Shown: positions 8,773 to 18,607, counted from the stretch's first letter. The stretch: 64,000 bases of DNA from Ignavibacteriota bacterium (GCA_013112585.1 JABFGH010000008.1:124001-188000); one strand, 5' to 3'. Notes: generated by a model not told the origin, from the sequence alone. Program-made: numbers and translations.

Positions 8773-10066
8773 GGTCATCGAGTAGTCCCGCCCTTTGGGA
8801 CGTACCGAGATGCCGGTTATTTGTTAAACAATGCACCGGAACTGTGAAGTAAAGTTCAACCGCGCTGCGGTTGTGGTTTCTGTTTGCTTTTCCTCGCTAC
8901 AAACATTGGACGGCGCTGCCGTCTAAAATACAAACAACAAACTGTTCTAACAATTCATCGTAAAATGTTCATCCAATTAATCCGTTTCTTTTCAAACCGC
9001 GTTAGCGGTTCAATGTTTGTAGCACGAACAACAACAAAACCCGACCAACCACGTTAGTGGTTGAACAAAAACTAACCGCAAATTCCCAAAGATTATGCAA
9101 TTAATTCACCCGTCAGAAAGCCCCGCCCATAACATTCAAATCATCAAAGGTCATCGAGTAGTCCCGCCTTTTGGGACGTATCGAGATGCCGGTTATTTGT
9201 TAAACAATGAACCTGAACTGTGAAGAAAAGTTCAACCGCGCTGCGGTTGGGTTGATCTGTAAATCATCATTTCTACAAACATTGGACGGCGCTGCCGTCT
9301 AAAATACAAACAACAAACTGTTCTATCAATTCATCGTAAAATGTTCATCCAATTAATCCGTTTCTTTTCAAACCGCGTTAGCGGTTAAATGTTTGTAGCA
9401 TGAAAAACAACAAAACCCGACCAACCACGTTAGTGGTTGAACAAGAACTAACCACAAAATCCCAAAGATTATGCAATTAATTCACCCGTCAGAAAGCCTC
9501 GCCCATAACATTCAAATCATCAAAGGTCATCGAGTAGTCCCGCCTTTTGGGACGTACCGAGATGCCGGTCACTTCGATATATCCCAAAGAACGGGATTAC
9601 TCAGCCGCCTATCATTATCTAACAAAAATTTTTATCCTATCAGTAATAACAAAATATCTTGTATGTTACTTTAAAGAAGGAGTTCAACCGCGCTGCGGTT
9701 GGGTTGATCTGTAAATCATCATTTCTACAAACATTGGACGGCGCTGCCGTCTAAAATATAAATAACAAACTGCTCCACCAATTCATCGTAAAATGTTCAT
9801 CCAATCAATCCGTTTCTTTTCAAACCGCGTTAGCGGTTAAATGTTTGTAGCACGAACAACAACAAAACCCGACCAACCACGTTAGTGGTTGAACAAAAAC
9901 TAACCGCTAATTCCCAAAGATTATGCAATTAATTCACCCGCCAGGACAACCCACCCATATTATTCAAATCATAAAAGGTCATCGAGTAGTCCCGCCTTTT
10001 GGGACGTATCGAGATGCCGGTCACTTCGATACATCCCGCGCTGCGGGATTACTCAGCCGCCTATCA
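8773..10066. repeat. Hairpin-repeat array B, tandem composite units of ~376 bp
   Basis: Four copies of the GGTCATCGAGTAGTCCCG element start at 8773, 9149, 9525 and 9977. The first two intervals are both 376 bases; the third is 452. Each complete unit contains, in order, that element, AACCGC-GCT-GCGGTT, GACGGC-GCT-GCCGTC, AACCGC-GTTA-GCGGTT with its ATGTTTGTAG tail, and AACCAC-GTTA-GTGGTT, joined by conserved spacers (for example CATCGTAAAATGTTCATCC). The 9525 and 9977 copies carry a longer version of the first element ending GGGATTACTCAGCCGCC. The order matches array A, so the whole unit amplifies as a block. No protein gene is supported here. Confidence 0.9.
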
Positions 10067-10199
10067 TTTTCGTATAACAACTATTCAATAAAATCCAAAA
10101 AGTTGAAATATTTTAGCTTACCATTTGAACGATAATTTTAATAATTTGTAGTTTGGTTTTATTAGGATAATGTAACAACAATATATCTGAATTAAAAAA

Positions 10200-11024
10200 A
10201 TGATCAACACCATTCACATACTAAACATTGTACTGCCTATTCTTTACGCTGCAACATTTGCTGTTTATGCATACGATTTTGCTCAGCATAAGGAATTACT
10301 GCATAACTCCAAACGTGCGTTTTTATTTGTTACCCTGATGGTTCATATATTCTATCTGCTTGCACGCACAATTGAATTCAATCATCCGCCAATTACAAAT
10401 AAAGATGAAATTTTTACAATACTCGCATTCTCAATTGGATTTGCATATTTTTTACTTGAACTGCTTACCGGTATTCGAGGAACCGGGGTTTTTATTATTC
10501 TTTTTTCGGTGATCTTCCAAATTCTTTCATCATTATTTATTGAAGATTTAGTTGAAGTAAAAGAAATACTACGCAACAGACTTCTCGGCGCACATGTAAT
10601 AAGTGCGTTGCTTGGTTATTCGGGATTCACAATTTCCGCAGTTCATGGGTTGTTATTTTTAATTCTCTACAAAGATATCAAACTCAGCAAATTCGGTTTG
10701 ATCTTTAACAGGCTGCCGAGTTTAGAAACGCTTGAAAAATTAAGTTTTGTTTCATTAGTAATTGGTTTTGTTTTATTAACAATCTCAATAATAATTGGGT
10801 TCAGCTGGCTGCCAAGTGCATTTCCCGAGTTCAGCTATTTTGACCCAAAATTAATTTCGGCAGGTTTGGTTTGGGTTATTTACGGAATAGGAATTTTGGT
10901 AAAACTAATAGCCAACTGGTACGGTAAAAAAGTTATCATGTTTTCACTGGTAGGCTTTATTCTTGCATTGCTCTCATTGTTCTTCTCAAATATTTTTGCA
11001 AGTAGTTTCCACACATTTTATTGA
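10200..11024 (+). CDS. CcsA/HemX-like integral membrane protein
   Basis: The protein has 274 residues and about eight hydrophobic transmembrane segments spread over its length, with His residues between them. Size, topology and position right before hemA match the HemX/CcsA-like proteins of the cytochrome c assembly family, which sit at the head of haem operons in many bacteria and affect glutamyl-tRNA reductase level or haem handling. The tryptophan-rich WWD signature of true haem-exporting CcsA/CcmC proteins is not evident, so the HemX-type role is more likely. It is the first gene of the haem cluster, 26 bases before hemA. Confidence 0.75.
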   Translation: MINTIHILNIVLPILYAATFAVYAYDFAQHKELLHNSKRAFLFVTLMVHIFYLLARTIEFNHPPITNKDEIFTILAFSIGFAYFLLELLTGIRGTGVFIILFSVIFQILSSLFIEDLVEVKEILRNRLLGAHVISALLGYSGFTISAVHGLLFLILYKDIKLSKFGLIFNRLPSLETLEKLSFVSLVIGFVLLTISIIIGFSWLPSAFPEFSYFDPKLISAGLVWVIYGIGILVKLIANWYGKKVIMFSLVGFILALLSLFFSNIFASSFHTFY

Positions 11025-11050
11025 TAATGGTTATTTAGAAAGTAAAAGCA

Positions 11051-12325
11051 ATGGACTTAATAGGAATTTCAATAAATCATAAAACTGCACCGCTGGAATT
11101 AAGAGAAACACTTTTTCTTAGTACATCAGAAATTAAAGACTTAATTCCTAAACTTAAAAAAGATGTATTCAGCGACGGCTTTATTTTATCTACATGCAAC
11201 AGAACTGAAGTATTCGGTGTTCCGTTAAAGGGAGTTGTAAACTCGATTGATATTGGGGACTACATACTTGATTACAAACCGGTACCGGGAATTAAAAGAG
11301 AAAACTTTGCGGGCTATTTTGCATGCAGTGCAATTAAACATATATTTAATGTAGCCTCAGGTGTTGACTCCCTAATAATCGGCGACAGCCAAATTTTAGG
11401 TCAGGTTAAAGAATCATTTCAAATTTCATTAGACTGGAATTTTGCCGGATCAGTTACGAAGCGCATGTTTGATTCAGCATTAAAGGTTGGTAAGCGCTCA
11501 ATTAACGAAACCGGTATTGGTGACGGTGCTGTATCAATCAGTTATGCAGCCGTGCAGGTGGTTGAAAAGATTTTTGCAAACTTGAATAAAAAATCTGCCC
11601 TGGTAATTGGAGCCGGAGAAACAGGCGAACTTGCCGCTGTTCATCTAAAGGATAAAGAAATCGGCAATATTGTTATTGCAAACAGAACAAAAGAAAAAGC
11701 TGAAAAACTTGCAGAAAAAGTTAACGGCAAGGTAATTGATTTCGATTCGATCAAGGATGAGCTTTATAATTTTGATATTGTAATAAGTGCAACCGGTTCA
11801 CCAACTGCAATTGTTGAGCTTTCAGATATTAAGAACATGATGAAGAAGCGAAAAGGCACTCCTGCATGCCTTGTAGATATTGCCGTTCCGCGCGACATTG
11901 ATCCTTCAGCAAAAAAAATTGATAATGTTTTTTATCACGATATCGATTCTTTAGAAGTTATTGTTGATCAAAATAAGAAGTTCCGTGAAAAAGAAATTCC
12001 AAAAGTTGAACGCATAATAATGGAAGAACTGGTGAATTTTTACAGTTGGTACAATTCACTTGAAGTAATTCCAACAATTAAATCTTTCCGTAACTTTTTT
12101 GAAGAGATTAGACAGGACGAAATGGAAAAGATAAAGCATAAAATCCATTCCGATGATATTGATAAATTTAATGAAGTTACAAAAAGACTTGTAGGCAGAC
12201 TAATGCATAACCCTACAAAAAGATTAAGAGAATTATCTGAAACTGAGTTGAGTGAACAAGACTTAAAAACTCATACTTTAATTTTAAAAGAACTTTTTAA
12301 GCTGGATAACAATTCCAAAGCATAG
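11051..12325 (+). CDS. hemA: Glutamyl-tRNA reductase
   Basis: This is the first committed enzyme of C5 haem synthesis: it reduces glutamyl-tRNA(Glu) to glutamate-1-semialdehyde with NADPH. It has 424 residues, the normal size. The catalytic Cys49 is seen in STCNRTE, the substrate-binding loop reads GDSQILGQVK (usually GEPQILGQVK), and an NADPH-binding Rossmann motif GAGETGE lies near residue 195. The C-terminal helical dimerisation domain is complete. It is followed by hemC after 28 bases. The product goes to HemL, encoded at the far end of the same cluster. Haem feedback through the N-terminal region is known for the family but cannot be judged here. Confidence 0.97.
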   Translation: MDLIGISINHKTAPLELRETLFLSTSEIKDLIPKLKKDVFSDGFILSTCNRTEVFGVPLKGVVNSIDIGDYILDYKPVPGIKRENFAGYFACSAIKHIFNVASGVDSLIIGDSQILGQVKESFQISLDWNFAGSVTKRMFDSALKVGKRSINETGIGDGAVSISYAAVQVVEKIFANLNKKSALVIGAGETGELAAVHLKDKEIGNIVIANRTKEKAEKLAEKVNGKVIDFDSIKDELYNFDIVISATGSPTAIVELSDIKNMMKKRKGTPACLVDIAVPRDIDPSAKKIDNVFYHDIDSLEVIVDQNKKFREKEIPKVERIIMEELVNFYSWYNSLEVIPTIKSFRNFFEEIRQDEMEKIKHKIHSDDIDKFNEVTKRLVGRLMHNPTKRLRELSETELSEQDLKTHTLILKELFKLDNNSKA

Positions 12326-12353
12326 GCATTTAAAAATTATACGGAGTAAGTAA

Positions 12354-13301
12354 TTGGCAAAACAAAAATTAATAATTGGTTCAAGAGCAAGTGACCTTGC
12401 ATTATGGCAGGCAAATTTTGTTAAGAAAGAACTATCAAAAAAAAATAAAAATGTAACTGTTGAAATAAAAATCATCAAAACTAAAGGGGATAAAATTCTT
12501 GATGTGGCATTATCAAAGATAGGCGACAAAGGATTGTTTACAAAAGAACTTGAACACGAATTATTAAAAGGAACTATCGACATTGCTGTTCATAGCTTAA
12601 AAGATTTGCAGACCGAAATACCAAAGGGATTAAAACTTGCCTGCGTTACAAAACGCCATGAAGTTGAAGACATACTGATAGCCCGTAAAAAGGGAATGAC
12701 AATTGACAAATTACCCGAAGGTGCAACTGTGGCAACCGGTTCTTTAAGAAGAAGAAGTCAATTAAAACATTTGCGCCCCGATATAAAGGTTGTTGAATTA
12801 AGAGGTAATGTGCCGACTAGAATACAAAAATTTATAGACTCGGATTGGGATGCAATAATTTTAGCACGCGCCGGTGTTGAAAGATTGAAATTGAAAAAGC
12901 ATATTTCATCATATTTACCTTTGGATGAATTTTTACCTGCAGTTGGTCAGGGTGCACTTGGAATTGAAATAAGATCGGATAACAAATTTGCTGAAGATGT
13001 TATCAAATCGATTCATCACGATGATACTTATAGCGCAATATTAGCTGAGCGTGCATTGCTTAAAACCTTAGAAGGAGGCTGCCAAGTTCCAATTGGTGCA
13101 CTCGCCGAGGTAAAATCAAATGGACTTTATCTTGACGGTATGGTTGGCTCTGTTGATGGAAGTATTACATTTAGGAAGCGTATGAGAGGAAGCAAGTCTG
13201 CCCCTGAAAAACTTGGGAAAGCTTTAGCGAGAGATTTAAGTAAAGCGGGTGCTAAAAAAATATTAAACGAAATTTATGCAGAAACTAGAAGTAAAAAATA
13301 G
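12354..13301 (+). CDS. hemC: Porphobilinogen deaminase (hydroxymethylbilane synthase)
   Basis: It joins four porphobilinogen molecules into hydroxymethylbilane. The 315-residue protein starts at TTG 12354, with GGAG 7 bases upstream. The N-terminal signature GSRASDLALWQA, the substrate-binding segments TKGDK and SLRRRSQL, and Cys243 in EGGCQVPIG, which carries the dipyrromethane cofactor, are all present. It lies between hemA and hemD with short gaps, clearly in one operon. Its substrate comes from HemB, which is not encoded in this window. Confidence 0.97.
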   Translation: MAKQKLIIGSRASDLALWQANFVKKELSKKNKNVTVEIKIIKTKGDKILDVALSKIGDKGLFTKELEHELLKGTIDIAVHSLKDLQTEIPKGLKLACVTKRHEVEDILIARKKGMTIDKLPEGATVATGSLRRRSQLKHLRPDIKVVELRGNVPTRIQKFIDSDWDAIILARAGVERLKLKKHISSYLPLDEFLPAVGQGALGIEIRSDNKFAEDVIKSIHHDDTYSAILAERALLKTLEGGCQVPIGALAEVKSNGLYLDGMVGSVDGSITFRKRMRGSKSAPEKLGKALARDLSKAGAKKILNEIYAETRSKK

Positions 13302-13307
13302 ATTAGT

Positions 13308-14108
13308 TTGAATAATAAACTTAAAAATAAAATCGTTCTAATTACTAAAGCAAAATCGGAGTCTGCTCAAGAAGTTGAGGTTCTTCAGAGTGCAGGGGCA
13401 GCGGTGATTAGTTTCCCAACAATTAAAATTATTCAGAATATTCTTGATGAAGAAAAGCTCTCCAGACTTAGTAAATGGAATTCATACGATTTTTTAATTT
13501 TCACATCCGTTAATGCCGTAAGATATTTTAGAAAATTTATCAAAAGCGATAAAACTAAAAATGGAGTTAAAATAATTTGCACAGGCTCTAAAACTAAAGA
13601 GGCTTCTGAAAGACAAAATATAGAAGTGGACTTGGTGCCGGATGAATTCAGCGCAAAAGGAATTTTAAATCTGCTTGCCGATTTTAATGTTCAAAATAAG
13701 AAAATACTTATACCATCTTCGGCAATTGCACGCACAGAACTTAGAGACGGGTTAAAAGAATTGGGAGCTTTCGTTGATTTTATTCCCGTGTATAATGTAG
13801 TTATGCCGGCGGTTGAGGAGTATTCTGAACTGTTAGAAAAGTGTAAGGCAATTGAACCAGACATTTTATTATTTACTTCACCTTCATCTTTTAATAACTA
13901 CTTAAAGATTTTTGAAGTAACAGAAAAAGAAAATTATTTTAAAAATAAACTAATTGTCGCAATCGGAAATACTACGGCTGCAGCAATTGAGGCACAAGAT
14001 TTAAAAGTAGATATACTCCCATCGAACTTTACTTTGATGGATACGGTAAATGAAATAATGAAATTTAATTATGAAACAATTTTGAAAAGAAAATCTTTAC
14101 AAACTTAA
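13308..14108 (+). CDS. hemD: Uroporphyrinogen-III synthase
   Basis: It cyclises hydroxymethylbilane with inversion of ring D. The protein has 266 residues, starting at TTG 13308, six bases after the hemC stop; the ribosome-binding site is weak, suggesting translational coupling. HemD is poorly conserved, but the two-lobe pattern is visible: FTSVNAVRYF near residue 65 and the second-lobe block LLFTSPSSFNNYL near residue 183, then a final IGNTTAAA segment. Position directly after hemC supports the call. A repeat-containing gap separates it from hemE. Confidence 0.92.
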   Translation: MNNKLKNKIVLITKAKSESAQEVEVLQSAGAAVISFPTIKIIQNILDEEKLSRLSKWNSYDFLIFTSVNAVRYFRKFIKSDKTKNGVKIICTGSKTKEASERQNIEVDLVPDEFSAKGILNLLADFNVQNKKILIPSSAIARTELRDGLKELGAFVDFIPVYNVVMPAVEEYSELLEKCKAIEPDILLFTSPSSFNNYLKIFEVTEKENYFKNKLIVAIGNTTAAAIEAQDLKVDILPSNFTLMDTVNEIMKFNYETILKRKSLQT

Positions 14109-14271
14109 AACCGCTGAAACGGTTTCAGTATTCTCTTCTTATAATCATTAACCCACGACTTAAGTCGTGGGTTAATAGAAAAGATGAAAATGTTTGAACG
14201 GTTTCAACCGTTTAAAATCTTTTTAGAATTAACTGAATATTTGATCAAATAAAACTGAAAAGGAAGGAACA
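14109..14271. repeat. Palindrome cluster between hemD and hemE
   Basis: The gap holds a perfect 28-bp palindrome at 14148-14175 (half-site TTAACCCACGACTT) flanked by GAAACGGTTTC-like inverted sequences near 14115 and 14200. The centre could form a 12- to 14-bp stem in RNA but lacks a T run, so it is not a standard terminator. Similar palindromes occur in the repeat arrays, but this sequence is different. It may be another dispersed element, or it may affect mRNA processing between hemD and hemE. Confidence 0.75.
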
Positions 14272-15318
14272 TTGCAAAAAATAGAAAATGATTTATTTAT
14301 ACGAGCTTGTAAAAAACAAGAAATTGAACGAACACCGATTTGGATGATGCGTCAAGCCGGGCGCTACTTACCCGAATATAGAGCCGTTAGGAAAAAATCG
14401 GATTTTATAACCATGTGCAAAACTCCCGAACTTGCCGCCGAAGTTACAATTCAGCCGGTCGATCTCGTTGGTGTTGATGCAGCAATTCTTTTTTCGGATA
14501 TACTAGTGATTCCCGATGCAATGGGAATGAATTTAGAAATGCACGAGGGACGCGGTCCGGTTTTTCCAAAGCCGATACGAAACGAGGCTGATGCAAATGA
14601 GCTAAAGGATATCGATCCTATGACGGATTTGAAATATGTGATGGACTCAATAAAAGTTACGAAAGAACAACTCAACAATCGTGTTCCTCTAATTGGATTT
14701 GCAGGTTCACCCTGGACACTTTTAACATACATGGTTGAAGGAAGCGGCTCTAAAAACTTTGCAGAAGTGAAAAAACTAATCTATAACAACCCGGCACTCG
14801 CACATAAAATTCTTGATAAACTTGCCGACACTGTAGCAGCATATTTAAGTTCAAAGATTGAATCGGGCGTAAATGCCGTTCAAATTTTTGATACCTGGGG
14901 CGGTAATCTTTCTCAAGATGCGTTTGCTGAATTTTCACTTAACTACATTGAAAAAATTGTTTCAAAAATTAAGCGAACCGAAGAACCGGTAATTGTTTTT
15001 GCAAAAGGTGTTCACCATAGTCTTGATAAAATTGCAAACTGCGGCGCAGACGTTGTCGGTCTTGATTGGACAATGGACCTTGCAAAAGTTAGAAAACAAA
15101 TTGGCAATAAGGTTGCTTTGCAGGGAAATCTTGATCCGACAATTTTACTATCTGATAAGGCTAATATTGAAAAAGAAGCCGCAAAAGTACTTGCCTCCTA
15201 CGGAAAAGGAAGCGGACATATTTTTAATTTGGGTCACGGCATACTGCCGAATGTTCCGCCTGCAAATGCTAAATCATTAATTGATTTTGTAAAAGTTGAG
15301 AGTAAAAAATATCATTAA
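14272..15318 (+). CDS. hemE: Uroporphyrinogen decarboxylase
   Basis: It decarboxylates the four acetate side chains of uroporphyrinogen III to give coproporphyrinogen III. The 348-residue protein starts at TTG 14272, with AGGAAGG 4-10 bases upstream. Family signatures are complete: PIWMMRQAGRYLPEYR at about residues 22-37, GFAGSPWTLLTYM near 143, and FAKGVHH plus the C-terminal FNLGHGILP block. The catalytic Asp of the ILFSDILV motif is present. hemN follows after 36 bases. Confidence 0.97.
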   Translation: MQKIENDLFIRACKKQEIERTPIWMMRQAGRYLPEYRAVRKKSDFITMCKTPELAAEVTIQPVDLVGVDAAILFSDILVIPDAMGMNLEMHEGRGPVFPKPIRNEADANELKDIDPMTDLKYVMDSIKVTKEQLNNRVPLIGFAGSPWTLLTYMVEGSGSKNFAEVKKLIYNNPALAHKILDKLADTVAAYLSSKIESGVNAVQIFDTWGGNLSQDAFAEFSLNYIEKIVSKIKRTEEPVIVFAKGVHHSLDKIANCGADVVGLDWTMDLAKVRKQIGNKVALQGNLDPTILLSDKANIEKEAAKVLASYGKGSGHIFNLGHGILPNVPPANAKSLIDFVKVESKKYH

Positions 15319-15354
15319 TTTAAAGTTTAAATGTATGTTTGAAAGGAAATGAAA

Positions 15355-16731
15355 ATGTTTGAAATTGATATAGACCTTATAAAAAAATATGATAAACCGG
15401 GACCGCGCTATACAAGTTACCCAACCGCACCCCATTTTACGGAAGAGTTTACTCATGAAAAATATCTTGATGAAATTATAACAACAAATAATGCTGCTAA
15501 CGCACCTGATTTGTCGCTTTATTATCATCTCCCCTTTTGTGATACTCTTTGTTATTTCTGCGGCTGCAATATGATCATAACTCGTAATCGTGATAGAATT
15601 CAAACATACCTTAAGTATTTGAAAAATGAGATTGATCTGCTGAGAAGCTATATTAAAACCGATAGAAAAGTTGCGCAGCTTCATTGGGGCGGCGGAACTC
15701 CTACGCACTTGAATCCTGACGAGATTAATGATTTAGTTTCATACATTAAAAATAGTTTTGAGTTTACTGCCACGCCTGAAAACGGCTGCGAGATCGATCC
15801 GAGGGAATTAACGAGAGAACATTTGGAAGCTTTGAAAAACGGCGGCTTCAATCGTATTAGTATGGGCGTGCAGGACTTCAATGAAAAAGTTCAGAAGGCA
15901 GTGAATAGAATTCAGCCTGAAGACATGACCCGCAAAGTTGTAAACTGGGTGCGTGAACTTGGATTTGAAAGTATCAATCTAGATTTAATATACGGGCTCC
16001 CCTTTCAAACAGTAGAAGACTTTGCCAACACAGTTGACAAAATTATTGATATTGCTCCGGATAGAATTGCAGTATTTAATTACGCCCATGTACCGTGGAT
16101 GAAAAAACACATGGCTTTAATTAAAGAAGAAGACATTCCCGAACCACAAGTGAAGCTCGAAATTTTAAAAATGACCGTCGAAAAATTAACTAGTGCAGGA
16201 TATGTTTTTATCGGCATGGATCATTTTTCAAAACCGGAAGATGATCTTGCGAAAGCATTTAAGGAAAAGCGATTGTACAGAAATTTTCAAGGGTACAGTA
16301 CAAACGCGGGTGCAGACTTATACGGAATGGGAATCACGAGTATCGGTCAAATAGGCAAAGCGTTTGCGCAGAATCATAAAACTGAAAAAGAATATTACCA
16401 GGCACTGGATGAAGGACTGCTTCCCATAGTTAAAGGCGCATATATGAATGACGATGATATTATTCGCCGTGAAGTAATTATGAAAATTATGTGCGACTTT
16501 GAATTGAAATATGAGACCATTGAAAAGAAATTCGATATCGATTTTGAAAAATACTTTGCTTGGGGTTTAAGCAGATTTGATCAAATGATAAACGACGGAC
16601 TCCTTACAATCCAAGATAGAAAAATTACAGTTAACGAAATTGGTCGTCTGCTAATTAGAAACATTGCCATGAACTTTGACGGTTATATTGAACGAAAAGA
16701 AGATGTCGGCAGATACTCACGAACAGTTTAA
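15355..16731 (+). CDS. hemN: Oxygen-independent coproporphyrinogen III oxidase
   Basis: This radical-SAM enzyme converts coproporphyrinogen III to protoporphyrinogen IX without oxygen. The start at 15355 is preferred to the ATG at 15349, which is only 2 bases from AGGA. The cluster-binding motif CDTLCYFCGC gives Cys62, Cys66, Cys69 and also Cys71, as in authentic HemN. The N-terminal YDKPGPRYTSYPTAPHF, the GGGTPTHL motif, and the C-terminal HemN domain are present in a protein of normal size (458 residues). The extra Cys and the PRYTSYPT motif separate it from HemW-like haem chaperones. An anaerobic-type enzyme fits a low-oxygen lifestyle. A terminator follows. Confidence 0.96.
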   Translation: MFEIDIDLIKKYDKPGPRYTSYPTAPHFTEEFTHEKYLDEIITTNNAANAPDLSLYYHLPFCDTLCYFCGCNMIITRNRDRIQTYLKYLKNEIDLLRSYIKTDRKVAQLHWGGGTPTHLNPDEINDLVSYIKNSFEFTATPENGCEIDPRELTREHLEALKNGGFNRISMGVQDFNEKVQKAVNRIQPEDMTRKVVNWVRELGFESINLDLIYGLPFQTVEDFANTVDKIIDIAPDRIAVFNYAHVPWMKKHMALIKEEDIPEPQVKLEILKMTVEKLTSAGYVFIGMDHFSKPEDDLAKAFKEKRLYRNFQGYSTNAGADLYGMGITSIGQIGKAFAQNHKTEKEYYQALDEGLLPIVKGAYMNDDDIIRREVIMKIMCDFELKYETIEKKFDIDFEKYFAWGLSRFDQMINDGLLTIQDRKITVNEIGRLLIRNIAMNFDGYIERKEDVGRYSRTV

Positions 16732-16767
16732 TTTATAAACATATTTAAATTTTTTCTTATTAAAATT

Positions 16768-16793
16768 ACACCGACTTCATGTCGGTGTTTTAT
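16768..16793 (+). terminator. Rho-independent terminator after hemN
   Basis: ACACCGAC and GTCGGTGT form an 8-bp stem around TTCAT, followed by TTTTATTTTTC. It separates the hemA-hemN run from the ECF sigma-factor operon. Confidence 0.85.
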
Positions 16794-16891
16794 TTTTCAT
16801 ACCACCAAAATTTCTTATATAATTTATTCTTAAATTAGTTCAATGCTTTTGTCGATCAAAAATTATTGACGAACCGGGATTAAGATTTTAA

Positions 16892-17431
16892 ATGCATAAT
16901 TCAGAATATGATAAACTGAATGATAGTGAGTTGACTGCGGCAATTAAAGTAGGCAATAAAAATGCATTTAAGGATTTGTACTATAAATATTTTGATAAAC
17001 TTTACAGCTTTGCCTGGTACCGCACTTACTCCGAGGAAACTTCACGCGATTTCGTTCAAGAGTTATTTACGATTTTATGGACACACAGAAAAAAGCTCGA
17101 TCCAAATAAATCAATAAAAGCATATCTTTACAAAGTACTCGGTAACCTAATTATCGATGCATCAAGATTACACTCCTCCCAAAACATTTCGTTAGAAAAT
17201 ATCGAATCTACCAGTTATGAAAATGACATGGAGTTAAATATTGATATCCAAAATGCAATTGCTCGTCTGCCTAAAAAACTAAAGGAAGTTTATTTGCTTA
17301 GCAGGCTTGATGGATTTAAGTATTCTGAAATTGCAGAAATTTTAGGTATATCAATTAAGGCTGTTGAAAAACGACTCACAAAAGCATTCGGCATACTTCG
17401 TAAAACATTTCCCGAAAAATATTTTTCCTAA
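16892..17431 (+). CDS. ECF-family RNA polymerase sigma factor
   Basis: The protein has 179 residues. Sigma region 2 is at about residues 20-90 (FRDLYYKY-type helix, then VQELFTILW) and region 4 helix-turn-helix is at about 125-175 (YSEIAEILGISIKAVEKRL). It lacks regions 1 and 3, as expected for extracytoplasmic-function factors. It is immediately followed by a FecR-type anti-sigma gene, then by TonB-domain proteins, so it belongs to the Bacteroidota-type FecI/FecR systems that respond to an outer-membrane signal. Its location inside a haem synthesis cluster suggests control of haem or iron genes (inference). Confidence 0.93.
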   Translation: MHNSEYDKLNDSELTAAIKVGNKNAFKDLYYKYFDKLYSFAWYRTYSEETSRDFVQELFTILWTHRKKLDPNKSIKAYLYKVLGNLIIDASRLHSSQNISLENIESTSYENDMELNIDIQNAIARLPKKLKEVYLLSRLDGFKYSEIAEILGISIKAVEKRLTKAFGILRKTFPEKYFS

Positions 17432-17496
17432 AGTAGGGTTTTCCCCTGCTCATCCGTATTATTAATTGAAAGCCAAATCAAAAGGAAAATGGTAAA

Positions 17497-18522
17497 ATGT
17501 ATAACAAGCAATATCAAATACTTTGTGTTAAATCGTTAACCGGAAAAATTACCGATAGTGAAAAATTACTTTTGAAAAACTGGTTAACTGATTCAAACGA
17601 AAACAAAAAAGAATTTGATAGATTAAAAACGATTTGGCAAAAAACAGAAGCACAGGAAATAGATTCAATTCCAAACAAAGATATTGAATGGAATAGACTT
17701 AGCAGCAAATTAAATTTAGACACAAATGCAATTGAAGAAAGTTCAGGTTTAGTTTCAAAAATTAATTCCTTTACCAAATTTTTATTCACTCCAAATTTAA
17801 AACCGGTTTATTACTCCGCATTTGCAGCAGTAATTTTAATTGCAGTTTTATTCATATTTAATTTTGAACAAACACAGCCCGAATGGAAAAGCATCAGTAC
17901 AGGCAATCAAGAAAATTATGAATTAACATTATCCGACGGCTCGCAAGTTAAATTGAACAGCGGCAGTACAATTGAATACTTGGAAAAATTTGAAGGTGAA
18001 AGCCGGGAAGTAAAGCTCCGGGGGGAAGCTTTTTTCTCGGTTAGTAAAAGTGATAAACCCTTTATTGTTGTAACGGATAACGCAGCAACTACCGTGCTGG
18101 GCACTCAGTTTAACGTTTGGACACGCGGAGAAAAAACAAAAGTAATTGTTAAAGAAGGTAGAGTTAAACTTGCATCGCTTAAGGACGAAAATACCGGCGT
18201 GATTTTGACAATGGATAATTCCGCTTCGGTGATTAAAAATAAAATTTCCGGCAAACCTGAAATAGTTGATTCGGAAAATTTACTTGGCTGGTTAGATGGT
18301 AAAATTGTATTCAGTAAATCACCGCTTGCAGAAATTACCGAAGAACTTGAACGACAGTTTGATGTGAATATTACAATTGAAAATGACAGTTTAAGTACAA
18401 TCAGCATGACAGGCACATTTACGAATGAAAAAATTGAAGAAGTACTTTCAATGATTAGTTTGACATTGAACATAGAGTTAGAGAAACAAGGAGACGGCTA
18501 CTATTTAAGTTCAAAAATATAA
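17497..18522 (+). CDS. FecR-type anti-sigma factor
   Basis: The protein has 341 residues. A cytoplasmic N-terminal region (1-100) with a conserved W-rich anti-sigma segment is followed by one transmembrane helix (about 105-126) and a periplasmic FecR domain (about 135-245: LSDGSQVKLNSGSTI, LRGEAFFSV, TVLGTQFNVW). A C-terminal domain (about 260-340) ends in a secretin-like STN fold region. It starts 65 bases after the sigma factor gene. In known systems the periplasmic part contacts the STN domain of an outer-membrane transducer. Here the nearest STN domain is in the small protein encoded at 19456-20121. Confidence 0.93.
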   Translation: MYNKQYQILCVKSLTGKITDSEKLLLKNWLTDSNENKKEFDRLKTIWQKTEAQEIDSIPNKDIEWNRLSSKLNLDTNAIEESSGLVSKINSFTKFLFTPNLKPVYYSAFAAVILIAVLFIFNFEQTQPEWKSISTGNQENYELTLSDGSQVKLNSGSTIEYLEKFEGESREVKLRGEAFFSVSKSDKPFIVVTDNAATTVLGTQFNVWTRGEKTKVIVKEGRVKLASLKDENTGVILTMDNSASVIKNKISGKPEIVDSENLLGWLDGKIVFSKSPLAEITEELERQFDVNITIENDSLSTISMTGTFTNEKIEEVLSMISLTLNIELEKQGDGYYLSSKI

Positions 18523-18607
18523 ATTAATTAGCCTATCGGAAAGCCTGGTAGTGTTATTAAAAGTAGTAACAAAAACAGTTCATTTAATAAAATGGGGGAT
18601 TTTAAAA

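Noticed and set aside
8773-10066. CRISPR array
   Set aside because: Units are ~376 bp with several different palindromes and conserved spacers; no short direct repeat with unique spacers and no cas gene.
9471-10135. Two open frames starting MQLIHP in repeat array B
   Set aside because: They lie wholly within the tandem repeat unit, have no ribosome-binding site and owe their likeness to the repeat.
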